Shown in pieces: positions 15,148 to 24,444 of a stretch of DNA of 64,000 nt. Each line of letters begins with the position of its first letter. Position 1 is the stretch's first letter. The DNA comes from Clostridia bacterium (lineage in GTDB: Bacteria; Bacillota; Clostridia; Oscillospirales; CAG-272), in assembly GCA_017613355.1 (NCBI GenBank), contig JAGAEA010000022.1, positions 1-64,000 of the forward strand, read 5' to 3'. The notes below the pieces were generated by a model. It made no database searches. It had not been told where the DNA came from and worked only from the letters and a program-made list of their open reading frames with translations. Made by a program: the position numbers and the translations under genes.

Positions 15148-16980
15148 ATGTGTGGAATTATCGGCTACACGGGAACGGGAAACGCCGTTCCGAAAATGAT
15201 GAAAGGTCTTTCCGTTCTCGAATACCGCGGCTATGACTCGGTCGGCATCGCGGCGCAATGCGGAAAGGAAACCGACATTCGGAAATGCAAAGGACGCATC
15301 GGCGCGCTGGAAGAAAAACTGCGCGACTGCCCCATTGAGGGAAGCCGGTGCGCCATCGGGCACACCCGCTGGGCAACGCACGGCGGTCCTTCGGATGAAA
15401 ACGCGCACCCCCACCGCGCGGGCGAGGTCGTCCTCGTTCACAACGGGATCATCGAAAACTACAAGGAGCTCCGCGAGGAGCTTTCCGAAAAAGGCGCGAC
15501 CTTCCTCTCCGAAACCGACACCGAAGTTGCGGCGGCACTCATCAACGATCGCTATGCCGCTCTCCGCGATCCCGTTGCCGCCATTCGCGAAGCAACGGCG
15601 CGCATGAAGGGCGCGTTCGCTTTCGGCATTCTGTTTGACGGTCACGAGGGCGAAGTTTACGTCATCCGTCGCGGAAGCCCGCTCATTCTGGCGCGCGGCA
15701 AGGACGGGTTCTATCTCGCGTCGGACATGACCGCGCTACTCCCCTTTACCAAAGAATACTGCGCGATGAAAGAAAACGAGATCGCCTGTCTCGCGCCGAA
15801 TGATGCAACGCTTTCTCTTGCGGACGGTTCCGAAAAAACACCCGATTGGAAGATCACCACGATGACGCCCGAATCGGCGCAAAAGGGCGGCTACGCGCAT
15901 TTCATGCTCAAAGAAATTCACGAACAGCCCGCCGCCGTGGTCAAATCGGTCTCGCCCCGCGTCGGGAAGAACGGTTTGCCCGATTTCTCCGCCGACGGCA
16001 TTGACGCCGCGTTCTGGCAGGGGATCAAAAACATTCAAATCGTCGCCTGCGGTTCCGCGATGCACGCGGGACTGGTGGGTCTGCGGTTGCTGGAAGACAT
16101 TGCGCAAGTCCCAACTACGGTGCATATCGCGTCCGAATACCGCTACCACCCCCCCATCATGCCCGAGGGAACGCTTGTCGTCATCATTTCGCAGAGCGGC
16201 GAGACTGCCGACAGCCTTGCCGCGCTCCGCTATGCCAAGGAACACGGGGTTCCCACGCTCGGCATCGTCAACGCCGTGGAGACCACGATCGCCCGCGAAG
16301 CCGACCGCCGCATTTATACCTACGCGGGTCCCGAAATCGCCGTTGCCACCACAAAAGGCTACTGCACGCAGGCGTCGGTGCTCTGGATGATCGCCGCCGC
16401 CATCGCGCACGCCACGGGTCGGATCGACGACGCGAAAGCCCGCAAAATCGTGAACGATCTGCTTTGCGACGTTCCCGCCGCCATGGAGCAAATGCTCTCG
16501 CGCGAAGACCGCTACCGCAAGATCGCCCGCGGGCTGATCGACCACGAACACGTGTTCTACATCGGTCGCGGCATGGACTACGCGCTCTCCATGGAAGCCT
16601 CGCTCAAACTGAAAGAGATTTCGTATATCCACTGCGAGGCTTACGCCGCAGGCGAACTCAAGCACGGAACGATCTCTCTCATCGAGCCGGGAACGCCCGT
16701 CCTCGCCATTTCCACCGACCCCGCTCTCTTCGACAAAACCGAGAGCAACATTCGCGAAGTCCGCAGTCGCGGCGCACAGGTCACCCTGATCTGCCGCAGC
16801 GATCTTTCCGTTCCGCAGGAGACTGCCGACGAGCTGATCTCCCTTCCCGTCTCGTCGGACGCGGCAACGGTGTTCTCCGCGCTCATCGCCATTCAGTGCA
16901 TCGCCTACGAAACCGCCTCGCTTCTCGGTTGCGACATCGACCGCCCCCGCAACCTCGCCAAGAGTGTGACGGTTGAATAA
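15148..16980 (+). CDS. glmS: glutamine-fructose-6-phosphate aminotransferase (isomerizing)
   Basis: GlmS makes glucosamine-6-phosphate from fructose-6-phosphate and glutamine, the first step of amino-sugar synthesis. The 610-residue protein begins MCGIIGYTG, so Cys1 of the glutaminase domain is right after the start, which fixes ATG 15148. Other marks are GHTRWATHG, VHNGIIENY, two SIS domains (ISQSGETADS in the first, GMDYALSMEASLKLKEI in the second) and the terminal PRNLAKSVTVE. Full length. Expression is controlled by the glmS ribozyme just upstream; glmM lies in front on the same strand. Confidence 0.97.
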   Translation: MCGIIGYTGTGNAVPKMMKGLSVLEYRGYDSVGIAAQCGKETDIRKCKGRIGALEEKLRDCPIEGSRCAIGHTRWATHGGPSDENAHPHRAGEVVLVHNGIIENYKELREELSEKGATFLSETDTEVAAALINDRYAALRDPVAAIREATARMKGAFAFGILFDGHEGEVYVIRRGSPLILARGKDGFYLASDMTALLPFTKEYCAMKENEIACLAPNDATLSLADGSEKTPDWKITTMTPESAQKGGYAHFMLKEIHEQPAAVVKSVSPRVGKNGLPDFSADGIDAAFWQGIKNIQIVACGSAMHAGLVGLRLLEDIAQVPTTVHIASEYRYHPPIMPEGTLVVIISQSGETADSLAALRYAKEHGVPTLGIVNAVETTIAREADRRIYTYAGPEIAVATTKGYCTQASVLWMIAAAIAHATGRIDDAKARKIVNDLLCDVPAAMEQMLSREDRYRKIARGLIDHEHVFYIGRGMDYALSMEASLKLKEISYIHCEAYAAGELKHGTISLIEPGTPVLAISTDPALFDKTESNIREVRSRGAQVTLICRSDLSVPQETADELISLPVSSDAATVFSALIAIQCIAYETASLLGCDIDRPRNLAKSVTVE

Positions 16981-16991
16981 AAAATAAGACC

Positions 16992-17041
16992 TTGAAGGGA
17001 GCCCCCTTTTCTTTGCGCAAAGAAAAGGGGGCTCCCTTCAA
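16992..17041. repeat. 50-bp perfect palindrome after glmS
   Basis: Two 25-base arms meet without a loop at TTTGC|GCAAA. It begins 12 bases after the glmS stop. The A/T content at the centre and the absence of a T run on either side make it different from the ordinary terminator that follows. Confidence 0.85.
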
Positions 17042-17096
17042 ACATCCTTCCCCGAAAAGAAAGGGCGCGTGATGGTCGCTTCATTGCCATTCAAGC

Positions 17097-17129
17097 GTAA
17101 AAAAACTCCGCCGAAGCGGAGTTTTTTTA
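17097..17129. terminator. bidirectional terminator between glmS and the small membrane gene
   Basis: AACTCCGC pairs with GCGGAGTT around a CGAA loop, flanked by an A run on the left and a T run on the right, so it can serve both converging genes. Confidence 0.85.
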
Positions 17130-17135
17130 TTTCCA

Positions 17136-17357
17136 TCAAAGCAAACGCCAAATGGATTTCTTCGTGATCATGCAAACAAGGTCAACAACCCAGATCACAA
17201 AGCCGAAGAAAGGAATGATGCGGAGCACGCCAGCAAGAATCTTCCCTTCCATGAAACGAGTTACAATGCCGCAGATCCAAGAGGTAAAGGGAATGATGGC
17301 AAGAATCAAGCTGATGATCCAATCCAAGCCGAAATAATCGTTCGCTTTCTTTGTCAT
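17136..17357 (-). CDS. small two-helix membrane protein of unknown function
   Basis: The 73-residue protein has a first hydrophobic segment (about 12-33) and a second (about 45-66) with a short GKILAG loop and a basic end. This looks like the small hypothetical membrane proteins found in many gut Firmicutes; I know no function. GGAGG lies 8 bases before the ATG and a promoter stands upstream, so I consider it real. It converges on glmS across a bidirectional terminator. Confidence 0.75.
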   Translation of the reverse strand: MTKKANDYFGLDWIISLILAIIPFTSWICGIVTRFMEGKILAGVLRIIPFFGFVIWVVDLVCMITKKSIWRLL

Positions 17358-17403
17358 GGTATTTTCCTCCTATCAAATTTGCAAGATCACTCTTACATGG
17401 TTC

Positions 17404-17432
17404 ATTATATCATAAAGACTTGTAAAAATCAA
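17404..17432 (-). promoter_or_regulatory. promoter of the small membrane gene
   Basis: On the minus strand TTGATT (17432-17427), 17 bases, TATAAT (17409-17404). Confidence 0.65.
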
Positions 17433-17567
17433 TACTTCCCGCATATATTTTTTTCGCAAATCGAATTTTTTTGCCGAAAAAAGGGGAATGACTTTCCGAC
17501 TTTCGTCATAAGGAAAAATCTCTTCAAAAAAAGATGCTCCCAAAGGAAAAATCTTTGCCGTTTGCCC

Positions 17568-17596
17568 TTGCAAAGTCTGCCGGTGTATGCTATAAT
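17568..17596 (+). promoter_or_regulatory. promoter of purA-purB-guaA
   Basis: TTGCAA (17568-17573), 17 bases and an extended -10 TGCTATAAT (TATAAT at 17591-17596). I see no purine riboswitch in the short leader. The divergent space 17433-17567 holds nothing else recognisable. Confidence 0.7.
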
Positions 17597-17634
17597 ATAT
17601 ATGTATGTCTATTTTTATCCGGTCGGAGGATGTT

Positions 17635-18909
17635 ATGTCGAATTGTGCAATTGTCGGTATCAACTGGGGCGATGAGGGAAAAGGCCGCATGGTCGATCTC
17701 CTCACCCAACATTATGACGTTGTCGTCCGCTACCAAGGCGGTGGAAACGCGGGACACACGGTTATCAACGAGCATGGAAAATTTGCGCTCCATCTGCTCC
17801 CTTCGGGCATTTTCCGCCGCGGTGTGGTCAACATTCTCGGCAACGGTGTGGCGCTCGACCCCGAAAACCTTTGGAACGAGATGCAAACCGTGATCTCGCA
17901 GGGCATTCCGCTCACGCCCGAAAACTTGAAGATCAGCGACCGCGCGTCGATCCTGCTCCCTTGGCACCGCGATCTCGATTCGCTTGAAGAGGCTCGCCTC
18001 GCGGACAAGAAGTACGGCTCCACCAAACAGGGCATCGCGCCGTTCTATTCGGACAAGTATCAAAAGAAAACCGTCATGGCGGGCGAATTGTTCCATCCCG
18101 AACATCTGCGCGCGCATCTTTCCGACCTTTTGGAATGGAAGAACCTGACCCTCACGGGCGTTTACGGTGCAGAGCCCTACACCATGGAGCGCCTGATGGC
18201 TTGGGTCGATAACTACTGCGAAAAGATCAAACCCTATGTTTGCGACACGGGAACCGTGCTCAAAGAGGCGAACAAAGCCGGCAAGAATATTCTGTTTGAA
18301 GCACAGCTCGGCGCGCTCCGCGACCTTGATTACGGGATTTATCCCTACACCACGTCGTCCAACACCACCGCCGCCTATGCGCCCATCGGTTCGGGCTATC
18401 CCGCCGCAAAGATCGACGAGGTGGTCGGCGTTGTCAAAGCGTATTCGACCTGCGTGGGCGAAGGACCCTTCACCTGCGAATGGTTCGGAGAGGAAGCCGA
18501 AAAGCTCCGCGAAGCGGGCGGCGAATACGGCGCCAAAACAGGGCGCCCCCGCCGCGTGGGACCTCTTGACGTCGTTGCCACGCGCTACGGTGTGGAAACG
18601 CAGGCGGCGACGACCATCGCCCTGACCAAGCTCGACGTGTTGAGCTACATGGACAAGATCCCCGTTTGCACCCATTACCTTCTGAACGGCAAACAGATCG
18701 ACTGTTTCCCCTTCCCCACTCTGTTGAACAACACCAAACCCGTTGTCGAATACCTCGGCGGTTGGAAATGCGACATTTCCGGCATTCGCCGTTGGGAAGA
18801 CCTGCCCGTTGCCGCGCAAAAGTATGTGGAATACGTCGAAAAGGCGATCGGCTGCCATATCGGTTACGTTTCGGTCGGTCCCGAACGCGACAGCATCATT
18901 CTGCGTTGA
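17635..18909 (+). CDS. purA: adenylosuccinate synthetase
   Basis: PurA joins IMP and aspartate with GTP to give adenylosuccinate, the first step from IMP to AMP. The 424-residue protein starts MSNCAIVGINWGDEGKGRMVD with the GDEGKG phosphate loop, has QGGGNAGHTV, the GALRDLDYGIYPYTTSSNTT segment and the late GRPRRVGPLDV. The usual Trp in the first loop (QWGDEGKGK) is present as NWGDEGKGR. ATG 17635 follows GGAGG by 5 bases. It is the first gene of a run with purB 12 bases downstream. Confidence 0.97.
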   Translation: MSNCAIVGINWGDEGKGRMVDLLTQHYDVVVRYQGGGNAGHTVINEHGKFALHLLPSGIFRRGVVNILGNGVALDPENLWNEMQTVISQGIPLTPENLKISDRASILLPWHRDLDSLEEARLADKKYGSTKQGIAPFYSDKYQKKTVMAGELFHPEHLRAHLSDLLEWKNLTLTGVYGAEPYTMERLMAWVDNYCEKIKPYVCDTGTVLKEANKAGKNILFEAQLGALRDLDYGIYPYTTSSNTTAAYAPIGSGYPAAKIDEVVGVVKAYSTCVGEGPFTCEWFGEEAEKLREAGGEYGAKTGRPRRVGPLDVVATRYGVETQAATTIALTKLDVLSYMDKIPVCTHYLLNGKQIDCFPFPTLLNNTKPVVEYLGGWKCDISGIRRWEDLPVAAQKYVEYVEKAIGCHIGYVSVGPERDSIILR

Positions 18910-18921
18910 GAGGTAACGTCC

Positions 18922-20337
18922 ATGAAAAACATTTACGAATCCCCGCTTTCTTCCCGCTATGCCTCTCCCTATATGCTGGGGCTCTTCTCCTCGGACACAC
19001 GCTACCGCACCTGGCGGCGCCTGTGGGTGGAACTTGCCCGCGCCGAGCATGAGTTGGGACTTCCCGTGACCGCCGAGCAGATCGCGGAACTGGAAGCGCA
19101 CGTGAACGACATCGATTACGACGTCGTTGCCGCGCGCGAGAAAGAAGTCCGTCACGACGTCATGGCGCACGTTTACGCCTACGGGCTGGTCGCGCCGAGT
19201 GCGGCGGGCATCATCCATCTGGGCGCAACAAGCTGTTACGTAACCGACAACGCCGACCTCGTGATCTATCGCGACGGTCTGCGCTATCTGCGCGGGGAAC
19301 TGCTCAAAGCCATGAAAAACCTCGCCGCCTTCGCCGACGCGCACAAGGCGACCCCCACTCTCGGCTACACCCATTATCAGCCCGCTCAGCTCGTCACCGT
19401 GGGCAAGCGCGCAACGCTTTGGTTGCAGGATTTTCTTGCCGACCTGGAAGAGATTGATTTCGTGATCGACCACATTCCCTTCCTCGGCTGTCGCGGCACC
19501 ACGGGCACCGAGGCAAGTTTCATGGAACTTTTCGACGGCAACGGTGAAAAGATCGACGAAATGAACCGCAAAATTTCGAGTGCTTTCGGTTTTTCGCGGT
19601 GCTATTCGGTTTCGGGTCAAACCTACCCGCGCAAGACCGACAGCCGCATTCTGAACGTTCTTTCCTCGATCGCGCAAAGCGCCTACCGTATGGCAAACGA
19701 CATTCGCCTATTGCAACACGACAGGCAGGTGGAAGAACCCTTTGAAAAGAACCAGATCGGTTCTTCCGCAATGGCGTATAAACGCAACCCCATGCGTTGC
19801 GAACGCATCTGTTCACTCGCCCGCTATCTCATGGCGGACGCGCTCAACGCGCCCATGACCGCCTCGGTTCAATGGCTCGAACGGACGCTCGACGACTCCG
19901 CAAACCGTCGTATTTCGCTCCCCGAAGGCTTCCTCTGCGCGGATGCGATCCTGCGCATCGTGCAAAACGTGACCGACGGGCTTTGCGTGAATGAAAAGAT
20001 CATCGACCGCGCCGTTCGCGAATACCTGCCCTTCATCGCCACCGAAAACCTGATGATGGAAGGCGTCCGCCGCGGCGGCAACCGTCAGGAACTGCATGAA
20101 GTCGTCCGCTCCTGCTCCATGGAAGCCACGGCGCGCATGAAGAACGGCGAGCCCTGCGATCTGCTCTCTTCCCTCGCAAAGCATCCCGAATTCGGAATGT
20201 CGAAAGAGGAAATGGAAGCGATCCTCGAACCTTCCCGCTATGTGGGTCGTTGCCCCGAACAGGTCAGTCGTTTCCTTGCCGAGCTTTCACCGTTGCTCGC
20301 CGACGTGGACGCGAGCAAAGTCGAGCTTTCGATCTGA
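18922..20337 (+). CDS. purB: adenylosuccinate lyase
   Basis: PurB cleaves adenylosuccinate to AMP and fumarate and also SAICAR in IMP synthesis. The 471-residue protein shows the fumarase/aspartase superfamily marks: [35 protein letters not shown] and the flexible signature loop [15 protein letters not shown]. Slightly longer than the bacterial short form and closer to the eukaryote-like type common in Clostridia. It stands between purA and guaA in one likely transcript. Confidence 0.97.
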   Translation: MKNIYESPLSSRYASPYMLGLFSSDTRYRTWRRLWVELARAEHELGLPVTAEQIAELEAHVNDIDYDVVAAREKEVRHDVMAHVYAYGLVAPSAAGIIHLGATSCYVTDNADLVIYRDGLRYLRGELLKAMKNLAAFADAHKATPTLGYTHYQPAQLVTVGKRATLWLQDFLADLEEIDFVIDHIPFLGCRGTTGTEASFMELFDGNGEKIDEMNRKISSAFGFSRCYSVSGQTYPRKTDSRILNVLSSIAQSAYRMANDIRLLQHDRQVEEPFEKNQIGSSAMAYKRNPMRCERICSLARYLMADALNAPMTASVQWLERTLDDSANRRISLPEGFLCADAILRIVQNVTDGLCVNEKIIDRAVREYLPFIATENLMMEGVRRGGNRQELHEVVRSCSMEATARMKNGEPCDLLSSLAKHPEFGMSKEEMEAILEPSRYVGRCPEQVSRFLAELSPLLADVDASKVELSI

Positions 20338-20356
20338 AAAGGAGCACCCGACACCT

Positions 20357-21889
20357 ATGGAAAAAATTTTGGTTTTGGATTTCGGCGGTCAATACGACCA
20401 GCTCATCGCGCGCCGCGTTCGCGAGCATCACGTTTACGCCGAAGTCCGACCTTACAACAAAGTTACACTTGACGAGATCAGCGCGGATTACCGCGGCGTG
20501 ATCTTCACGGGCGGGCCGAACAGCGTCTATGATCCCACATCCCCCCACTATGACCCCGCCATTCTCAATACGGGCGTGCCGATCCTCGGCATTTGCTATG
20601 GCGACCAACTCATGGCGTACATGGCGGGCGGCGAGATCAAGAGCGCCGAAAATTCGAGCGAATACGGCAAGATCGAGGTGAAAGTCGATCCCGCGTCGCC
20701 GCTCTTTGCAAACGTTTCCGAAACGAGCGTTTGCTGGATGAGCCATAACGATTTCGTCAGCACTCCGCCGAAGGGCTTCCGCACGATCGCGACCACCGCG
20801 AAATGCCCCTGCGCCGCCATGAGCGACGAGAGCCGCAACCTTTACGGCGTGCAGTTTCACCCCGAAGTGACGCACACCGCCTGCGGCAAACAGCTTTTGC
20901 ACAACTTCCTGTTCGGCGTCTGCCGCTGTGCGGGCGACTGGAACATGGAAGATTTTATCGAGCAGTCGATCGCGAAATACCGCCGCGAACTTGCGGGCAA
21001 GCGTGTGCTTTGCGCGCTTTCGGGCGGCGTGGATTCCTCGGTTGCCGCCGTGCTGATGCACAAAGCGATCGGGGACAACCTCGTTTGCGTGTTCGTTGAC
21101 CACGGTCTGCTCCGCAAAAACGAGGGCGACATGGTGGAAGACATCTTCCGCCGCCGTTTCAACATGAACCTTGTCCGCGTGAACGCCGAGGAGCGTTTCC
21201 TCTCCAAACTCGCGGGCGTGACCGAGCCCGAGCGCAAGCGCAAAATCATCGGCGAGGAGTTCATCCGCGTGTTTGAGGACGAGGGCAAAAAACTCGGTAA
21301 AATGGACATTCTCGCGCAAGGTACGATCTATCCCGACGTGATCGAGAGCGGCAAGGGCGACGCTTCGGTCATCAAAAGCCACCACAACGTGGGCGGGCTT
21401 CCCGACGTCATCGACTTCGAGGGCATTGTAGAACCTCTGCGCGACCTCTTCAAGGACGAAGTGCGCGCCACGGGTCTGAAACTCGGCATCCCCGAGGATC
21501 TTGTGTTCCGTCAGCCCTTCCCCGGTCCCGGGCTTGCCGTCCGCATCATCGGAGAGATCACCAAAGAAAAAGCCGACACGCTCCGCGAAGCCGACGCGAT
21601 CTTCCGCGAGGAGATCGCCGACGCGGGACTTGACCGCTCGATCGCGCAGTATTTCGCCGTCCTCACCGACACCCGCAGCGTGGGTGTCATGGGCGACGCG
21701 CGTACCTACGGCTACACAATCGCGCTCCGCGCCGTGACGACCGACGACTTTATGACCGCCGACTGGGCGCGCATCCCGTTTGAAGTTTTGGAAAAAGCAA
21801 GCAGTCGCATCACCAACGAAGTGCGGAACATCAGCCGCGTGACCTACGACATTACTTCCAAACCTCCGGCGACGGTTGAATGGGAATGA
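20357..21889 (+). CDS. guaA: GMP synthase (glutamine-hydrolysing), full length
   Basis: GuaA turns XMP into GMP. The 510-residue protein has a class I glutamine amidotransferase domain (Cys in ILGICYGDQ near residue 80, FHPEVTHT with His and Glu near 170), an ATP pyrophosphatase domain with the PP-loop ALSGGVDSS near residue 225, and the C-terminal dimerisation domain ending KPPATVEWE. The start is preceded by AAAAGGAG at 12 bases. Its last 22 bases form one arm of a perfect palindrome. A second, shorter guaA follows 511 bases downstream. Confidence 0.96.
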   Translation: MEKILVLDFGGQYDQLIARRVREHHVYAEVRPYNKVTLDEISADYRGVIFTGGPNSVYDPTSPHYDPAILNTGVPILGICYGDQLMAYMAGGEIKSAENSSEYGKIEVKVDPASPLFANVSETSVCWMSHNDFVSTPPKGFRTIATTAKCPCAAMSDESRNLYGVQFHPEVTHTACGKQLLHNFLFGVCRCAGDWNMEDFIEQSIAKYRRELAGKRVLCALSGGVDSSVAAVLMHKAIGDNLVCVFVDHGLLRKNEGDMVEDIFRRRFNMNLVRVNAEERFLSKLAGVTEPERKRKIIGEEFIRVFEDEGKKLGKMDILAQGTIYPDVIESGKGDASVIKSHHNVGGLPDVIDFEGIVEPLRDLFKDEVRATGLKLGIPEDLVFRQPFPGPGLAVRIIGEITKEKADTLREADAIFREEIADAGLDRSIAQYFAVLTDTRSVGVMGDARTYGYTIALRAVTTDDFMTADWARIPFEVLEKASSRITNEVRNISRVTYDITSKPPATVEWE

Positions 21890-21919
21890 AAGGCAAAGCC
21901 TTTCATTCCCATTCAACCG
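21873..21919. repeat. perfect palindrome spanning the guaA stop codon
   Basis: Arms 21873-21894 and 21898-21919 are 22-base perfect inverted copies with an AAA loop. The left arm is the coding end of guaA (TVEWE and stop), and the right arm is its inverted duplicate. No T run follows. Confidence 0.85.
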
Positions 21920-21956
21920 AGTTCATAACTTATAACTCATAGTTCATAGTTTGAAT
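21920..21956. repeat. short tandem GTTCATA/ACTCATA repeats
   Basis: The segment holds GTTCATAACTTATAACTCAT followed by AGTTCATAGTTTG, that is, the near-repeated units GTTCATA, ACTTATA, ACTCATA, GTTCATA. It lies between the guaA palindrome and the four-helix-bundle gene and may mark the edge of an inserted element. Confidence 0.5.
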
Positions 21957-21981
21957 ATTCCACCAATGGAGAAATGATAAA

Positions 21982-22341
21982 ATGGAGGAAAGTCAACTTC
22001 GTACCCTATCAAAAACTTTTGCAAGGCATATTATCCTTACCTGTCGGGATATGAAAAAGAGAAAAATCGAAAGTGCATTGGTTGACCAGCTTTTAAGAAG
22101 CGGCACCTCTGTTGGTGCAAATATACATGAGGCACAACACGCACAAGGAATAAAAGATTTTATCTCAAAATTTGAAATATCGCTGAAAGAATGTAATGAG
22201 AGTGAATATTGGTTAGAGCTTCTATTTGAAACGGAAAGTATCAACGGAAAAACGTTTGCAACCTTGAAAAGCGAATGTGATTCCATCCGAAAAATGCTTA
22301 TATCATCTGTTGTAACCTTAAAGCGAAAAACAGCCACTTAA
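21982..22341 (+). CDS. four-helix bundle protein (23S rRNA intervening-sequence protein family)
   Basis: The 119-residue protein is helical and contains the family pattern LVDQLLRSGTSVGANIHEAQHAQ and FISKFEISLKECNESEYWLELL, typical of the S23/four-helix-bundle proteins (TIGR02436). Many members are coded inside intervening sequences of 23S rRNA, others sit as isolated AT-rich genes in intergenic spaces, as here. Their molecular role is not settled; nucleic-acid binding or a role in mobility has been proposed. The gene is AT-rich, is flanked by short repeats, and separates two guaA paralogs, so it looks inserted. Confidence 0.9.
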   Translation: MEESQLRTLSKTFARHIILTCRDMKKRKIESALVDQLLRSGTSVGANIHEAQHAQGIKDFISKFEISLKECNESEYWLELLFETESINGKTFATLKSECDSIRKMLISSVVTLKRKTAT

Positions 22342-22399
22342 ATATGGTTTCTATATGCTTTAGCAATGAAAATCATACTACACAGAAGGAGAAACAACC

Positions 22400-23380
22400 A
22401 TGTCAAACAACGTTCGTCCCGCCAACATGGAGCGCATCACCACACCCGCGCTCGCAAACAAATTCATTGAAGAACAACTTGCCGCCCTTCGCGCGCAGAT
22501 CGGGAACAAAAAGGTCCTGCTCGCTCTTTCGGGCGGTGTGGATTCCTCGGTCGTCGCCGCTCTGCTCATCAAAGCGGTCGGGAAACAGCTCGTCTGCGTT
22601 CATGTCAACCACGGTCTGCTCCGCAAAGGAGAACCCGAACAGGTCATCAAGGTATTCCGCGAGGAAATGAACGCCAACCTCGTTTACGTGGACGCGGTGG
22701 ATCGTTTTCTCGACAAACTGGCGGGCGTCGCCGAGCCCGAACGCAAGCGAAAGGTGATCGGTGCGGAGTTCATCCGCGTGTTTGAGGAAGAGGCGCGCAA
22801 GCTCGAAGGCATCGAATTTCTCGCGCAGGGCACGATCTACCCCGACATTCTCGAAAGCGGTCCCGTTAAGGCGCATCACAACGTGGGGGGATTGCCCGAG
22901 GATCTGAAATTCGAGTTGGTCGAGCCGCTCAAATTTCTCTTCAAGGACGAAGTTCGCGTGGTCGGCGAAGCGTTGGGACTTCCCAAAAACATGGTTTACC
23001 GTCAGCCGTTCCCGGGTCCCGGACTCGGCGTCCGTTGCCTCGGCGCGATCACGAGAGATCGTCTCGAAGCCGTGCGCGAATCTGACGCCATTTTGCGCGA
23101 AGAATTTGCAAAGAACGGACTGGAAGGCAAGGTTTGGCAGTATTTCACGTTGATCCCCGATTTCAAGTCCACGGGTGTGAAAGAAAACGTGCGCGCCTAC
23201 GAATGGCCTGTCATCATCCGCGCGGTCAACACCAAGGACGCGATGACGGCAACGGTCGAGGACATCCCCTTCCCGCTCCTGCAACACATCACCGCCCGCA
23301 TCACGAGTGAGGTCAAGGGCGTGAACCGCGTGCTCTACGACCTGACTCCGAAGCCCACCGGCACCATCGAGTGGGAATGA
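22400..23380 (+). CDS. guaA: GMP synthase paralog without amidotransferase domain
   Basis: This 326-residue protein has only the ATP pyrophosphatase ([16 protein letters not shown]) and dimerisation domains of GMP synthase, ending KPTGTIEWE; the glutaminase half present in the upstream guaA is absent. Internal stretches such as KLAGV(T/A)EPERKRK and LAQGTIYPD are almost the same in both. It could be an ammonia-dependent GMP synthase like the archaeal GuaAb subunit, borrow a glutaminase, or act on another nucleotide. The N terminus is complete, with AGGAGAAACA upstream, so it is not a simple truncation. Base composition is like its GC-rich neighbours. Confidence 0.9.
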   Translation: MSNNVRPANMERITTPALANKFIEEQLAALRAQIGNKKVLLALSGGVDSSVVAALLIKAVGKQLVCVHVNHGLLRKGEPEQVIKVFREEMNANLVYVDAVDRFLDKLAGVAEPERKRKVIGAEFIRVFEEEARKLEGIEFLAQGTIYPDILESGPVKAHHNVGGLPEDLKFELVEPLKFLFKDEVRVVGEALGLPKNMVYRQPFPGPGLGVRCLGAITRDRLEAVRESDAILREEFAKNGLEGKVWQYFTLIPDFKSTGVKENVRAYEWPVIIRAVNTKDAMTATVEDIPFPLLQHITARITSEVKGVNRVLYDLTPKPTGTIEWE

Positions 23381-23443
23381 TAATCGGTATGCAGGTAAGC
23401 TAAAACAAAAAAGCGGGTTTCCCCGCAAAATTTCAAAAAACGA

Positions 23444-23472
23444 TTGACAAACATACACAAAGTGTGTATAAT
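23444..23472 (+). promoter_or_regulatory. promoter of a small RNA locus
   Basis: TTGACA (23444-23449), 17 bases, TATAAT (23467-23472): full consensus with no protein gene downstream on this strand. Confidence 0.75.
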
Positions 23473-23478
23473 AAAAAC

Positions 23479-23561
23479 AGAGGAAGCCGATTGACGGTTC
23501 TCCCCCGTGTTAAAGCAGATAACCGCTTAAACTTGTGAGGTGTGGGCGGTTATCTCTTTTT
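23479..23561 (+). ncRNA. putative small RNA with strong promoter and terminator
   Basis: A perfect promoter leads into about 80 bases with no start codon and ribosome site of note, ending in the stem AGATAACCGC/GCGGTTATCT (23517-23526 with 23546-23555) and a T run. The hairpin sequence GATAACCGC/GCGGTTATC is like the one found downstream of small holin-like type I toxin genes in Firmicutes, and a relative appears at 30952-30980 in this window. It may be the antitoxin RNA of a decayed locus or an independent sRNA. Confidence 0.5.
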
Positions 23562-23583
23562 GTTGCGAAAACAAGCGATCATG

Positions 23584-23633
23584 AAAAACAACCTTTCTTG
23601 CTTCTTGTATAAGGGGCAAGAAAGGTTGTTTTT
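23584..23633. terminator. bidirectional terminator after the aquaporin gene
   Basis: AAAAACAACCTTTCTTGC pairs with GCAAGAAAGGTTGTTTTT around a 14-base loop; the A and T runs make it work in both directions. Confidence 0.85.
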
Positions 23634-23645
23634 CCGATACTTTCG

Positions 23646-24365
23646 TTATTCCGTTTTCTCTTTGTTGTTGCCGGTCAGAATGCCGTAAACGATTGCGGCA
23701 AGGACGCCACCACAGAGAGGCGCGAGGATCCAGATCCAGACCTGTTCAAGCGAAGCAGTCTCGCCTGCGATTGCTTGCAGAACGGCGGGAGCCAGTGAAC
23801 GGGCGGGGTTGACCGAAGTCCCTGTGAAGCCCAGACCGATCAGGTGGACGAGCGTAAGCGCGCCGCCGATGACCAAGCCCGCGTGTTTGCCGTCATGGAA
23901 TTTGGAGTCGGTCACACCGAGGATCGCCATGACAAAGATAAAGGTCAGCACCACTTCCACGAGGAATGCGGCGACATAGGACCATGCGTCCAACTTCAAG
24001 CCGCCGAGGGTGACTTCCTTTGCAAGCGTGGCTTGAATGGTGTTCCCGCCGAGAGCCGAGAAGTCGCGAAGGAATGCGCCGAGCAGCGCGGAACCGACGA
24101 ACGCACCGACGACCTGCGCGCAAACGTAGGCAATGAACTCATTGAGCGACATTTTCTTGCGAACGAACATGGCGATCGAAACGGCGGGATTGATATGGCA
24201 CCCCGAAACGTTCCCGATGGAATACGCCATGGCAACGATCACAAGACCGAATGCCAGCGAGGTCGCTACCCAGTTGACCCCCGAAACGACGGCAACGCCG
24301 CAAGCGACGAATACCAGAACGGCTGTGCCGATACATTCGGCAAGTGCTTTTTTGAAAAGACTCAT
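23646..24365 (-). CDS. aqpZ: aquaporin Z-like water channel
   Basis: The 239-residue MIP-family protein has six membrane segments and both NPA boxes, SGCHINPAVSIA after the second helix and GTSVNPARSLAP after the fifth. The stretch LTLVHLIGLGFTGTSVNPARS matches the AqpZ selectivity pattern (His, Thr and Arg), and there is no glycerol-facilitator insertion, so water rather than glycerol is the likely substrate. The reading frame starts with MSLFKKALAECIG, with GGAG a few bases upstream. Confidence 0.92.
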   Translation of the reverse strand: MSLFKKALAECIGTAVLVFVACGVAVVSGVNWVATSLAFGLVIVAMAYSIGNVSGCHINPAVSIAMFVRKKMSLNEFIAYVCAQVVGAFVGSALLGAFLRDFSALGGNTIQATLAKEVTLGGLKLDAWSYVAAFLVEVVLTFIFVMAILGVTDSKFHDGKHAGLVIGGALTLVHLIGLGFTGTSVNPARSLAPAVLQAIAGETASLEQVWIWILAPLCGGVLAAIVYGILTGNNKEKTE

Positions 24366-24444
24366 TTTTCTTTTCTCCTTTCGTTTTTTATATTATAACG
24401 CGAACCGCAAGCACGGTATTCACGTTACCGACAAAAAATTTACG

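Noticed and set aside
12856-15645. Minus-strand frame of 929 residues over glmM, the acyltransferase and glmS
   Set aside because: It crosses three real genes and the glmS ribozyme; an open shadow caused by codon bias.
20264-21916. Minus-strand frame of 550 residues opposite guaA
   Set aside because: Shadow of a highly conserved plus-strand gene, without motif or ribosome site.
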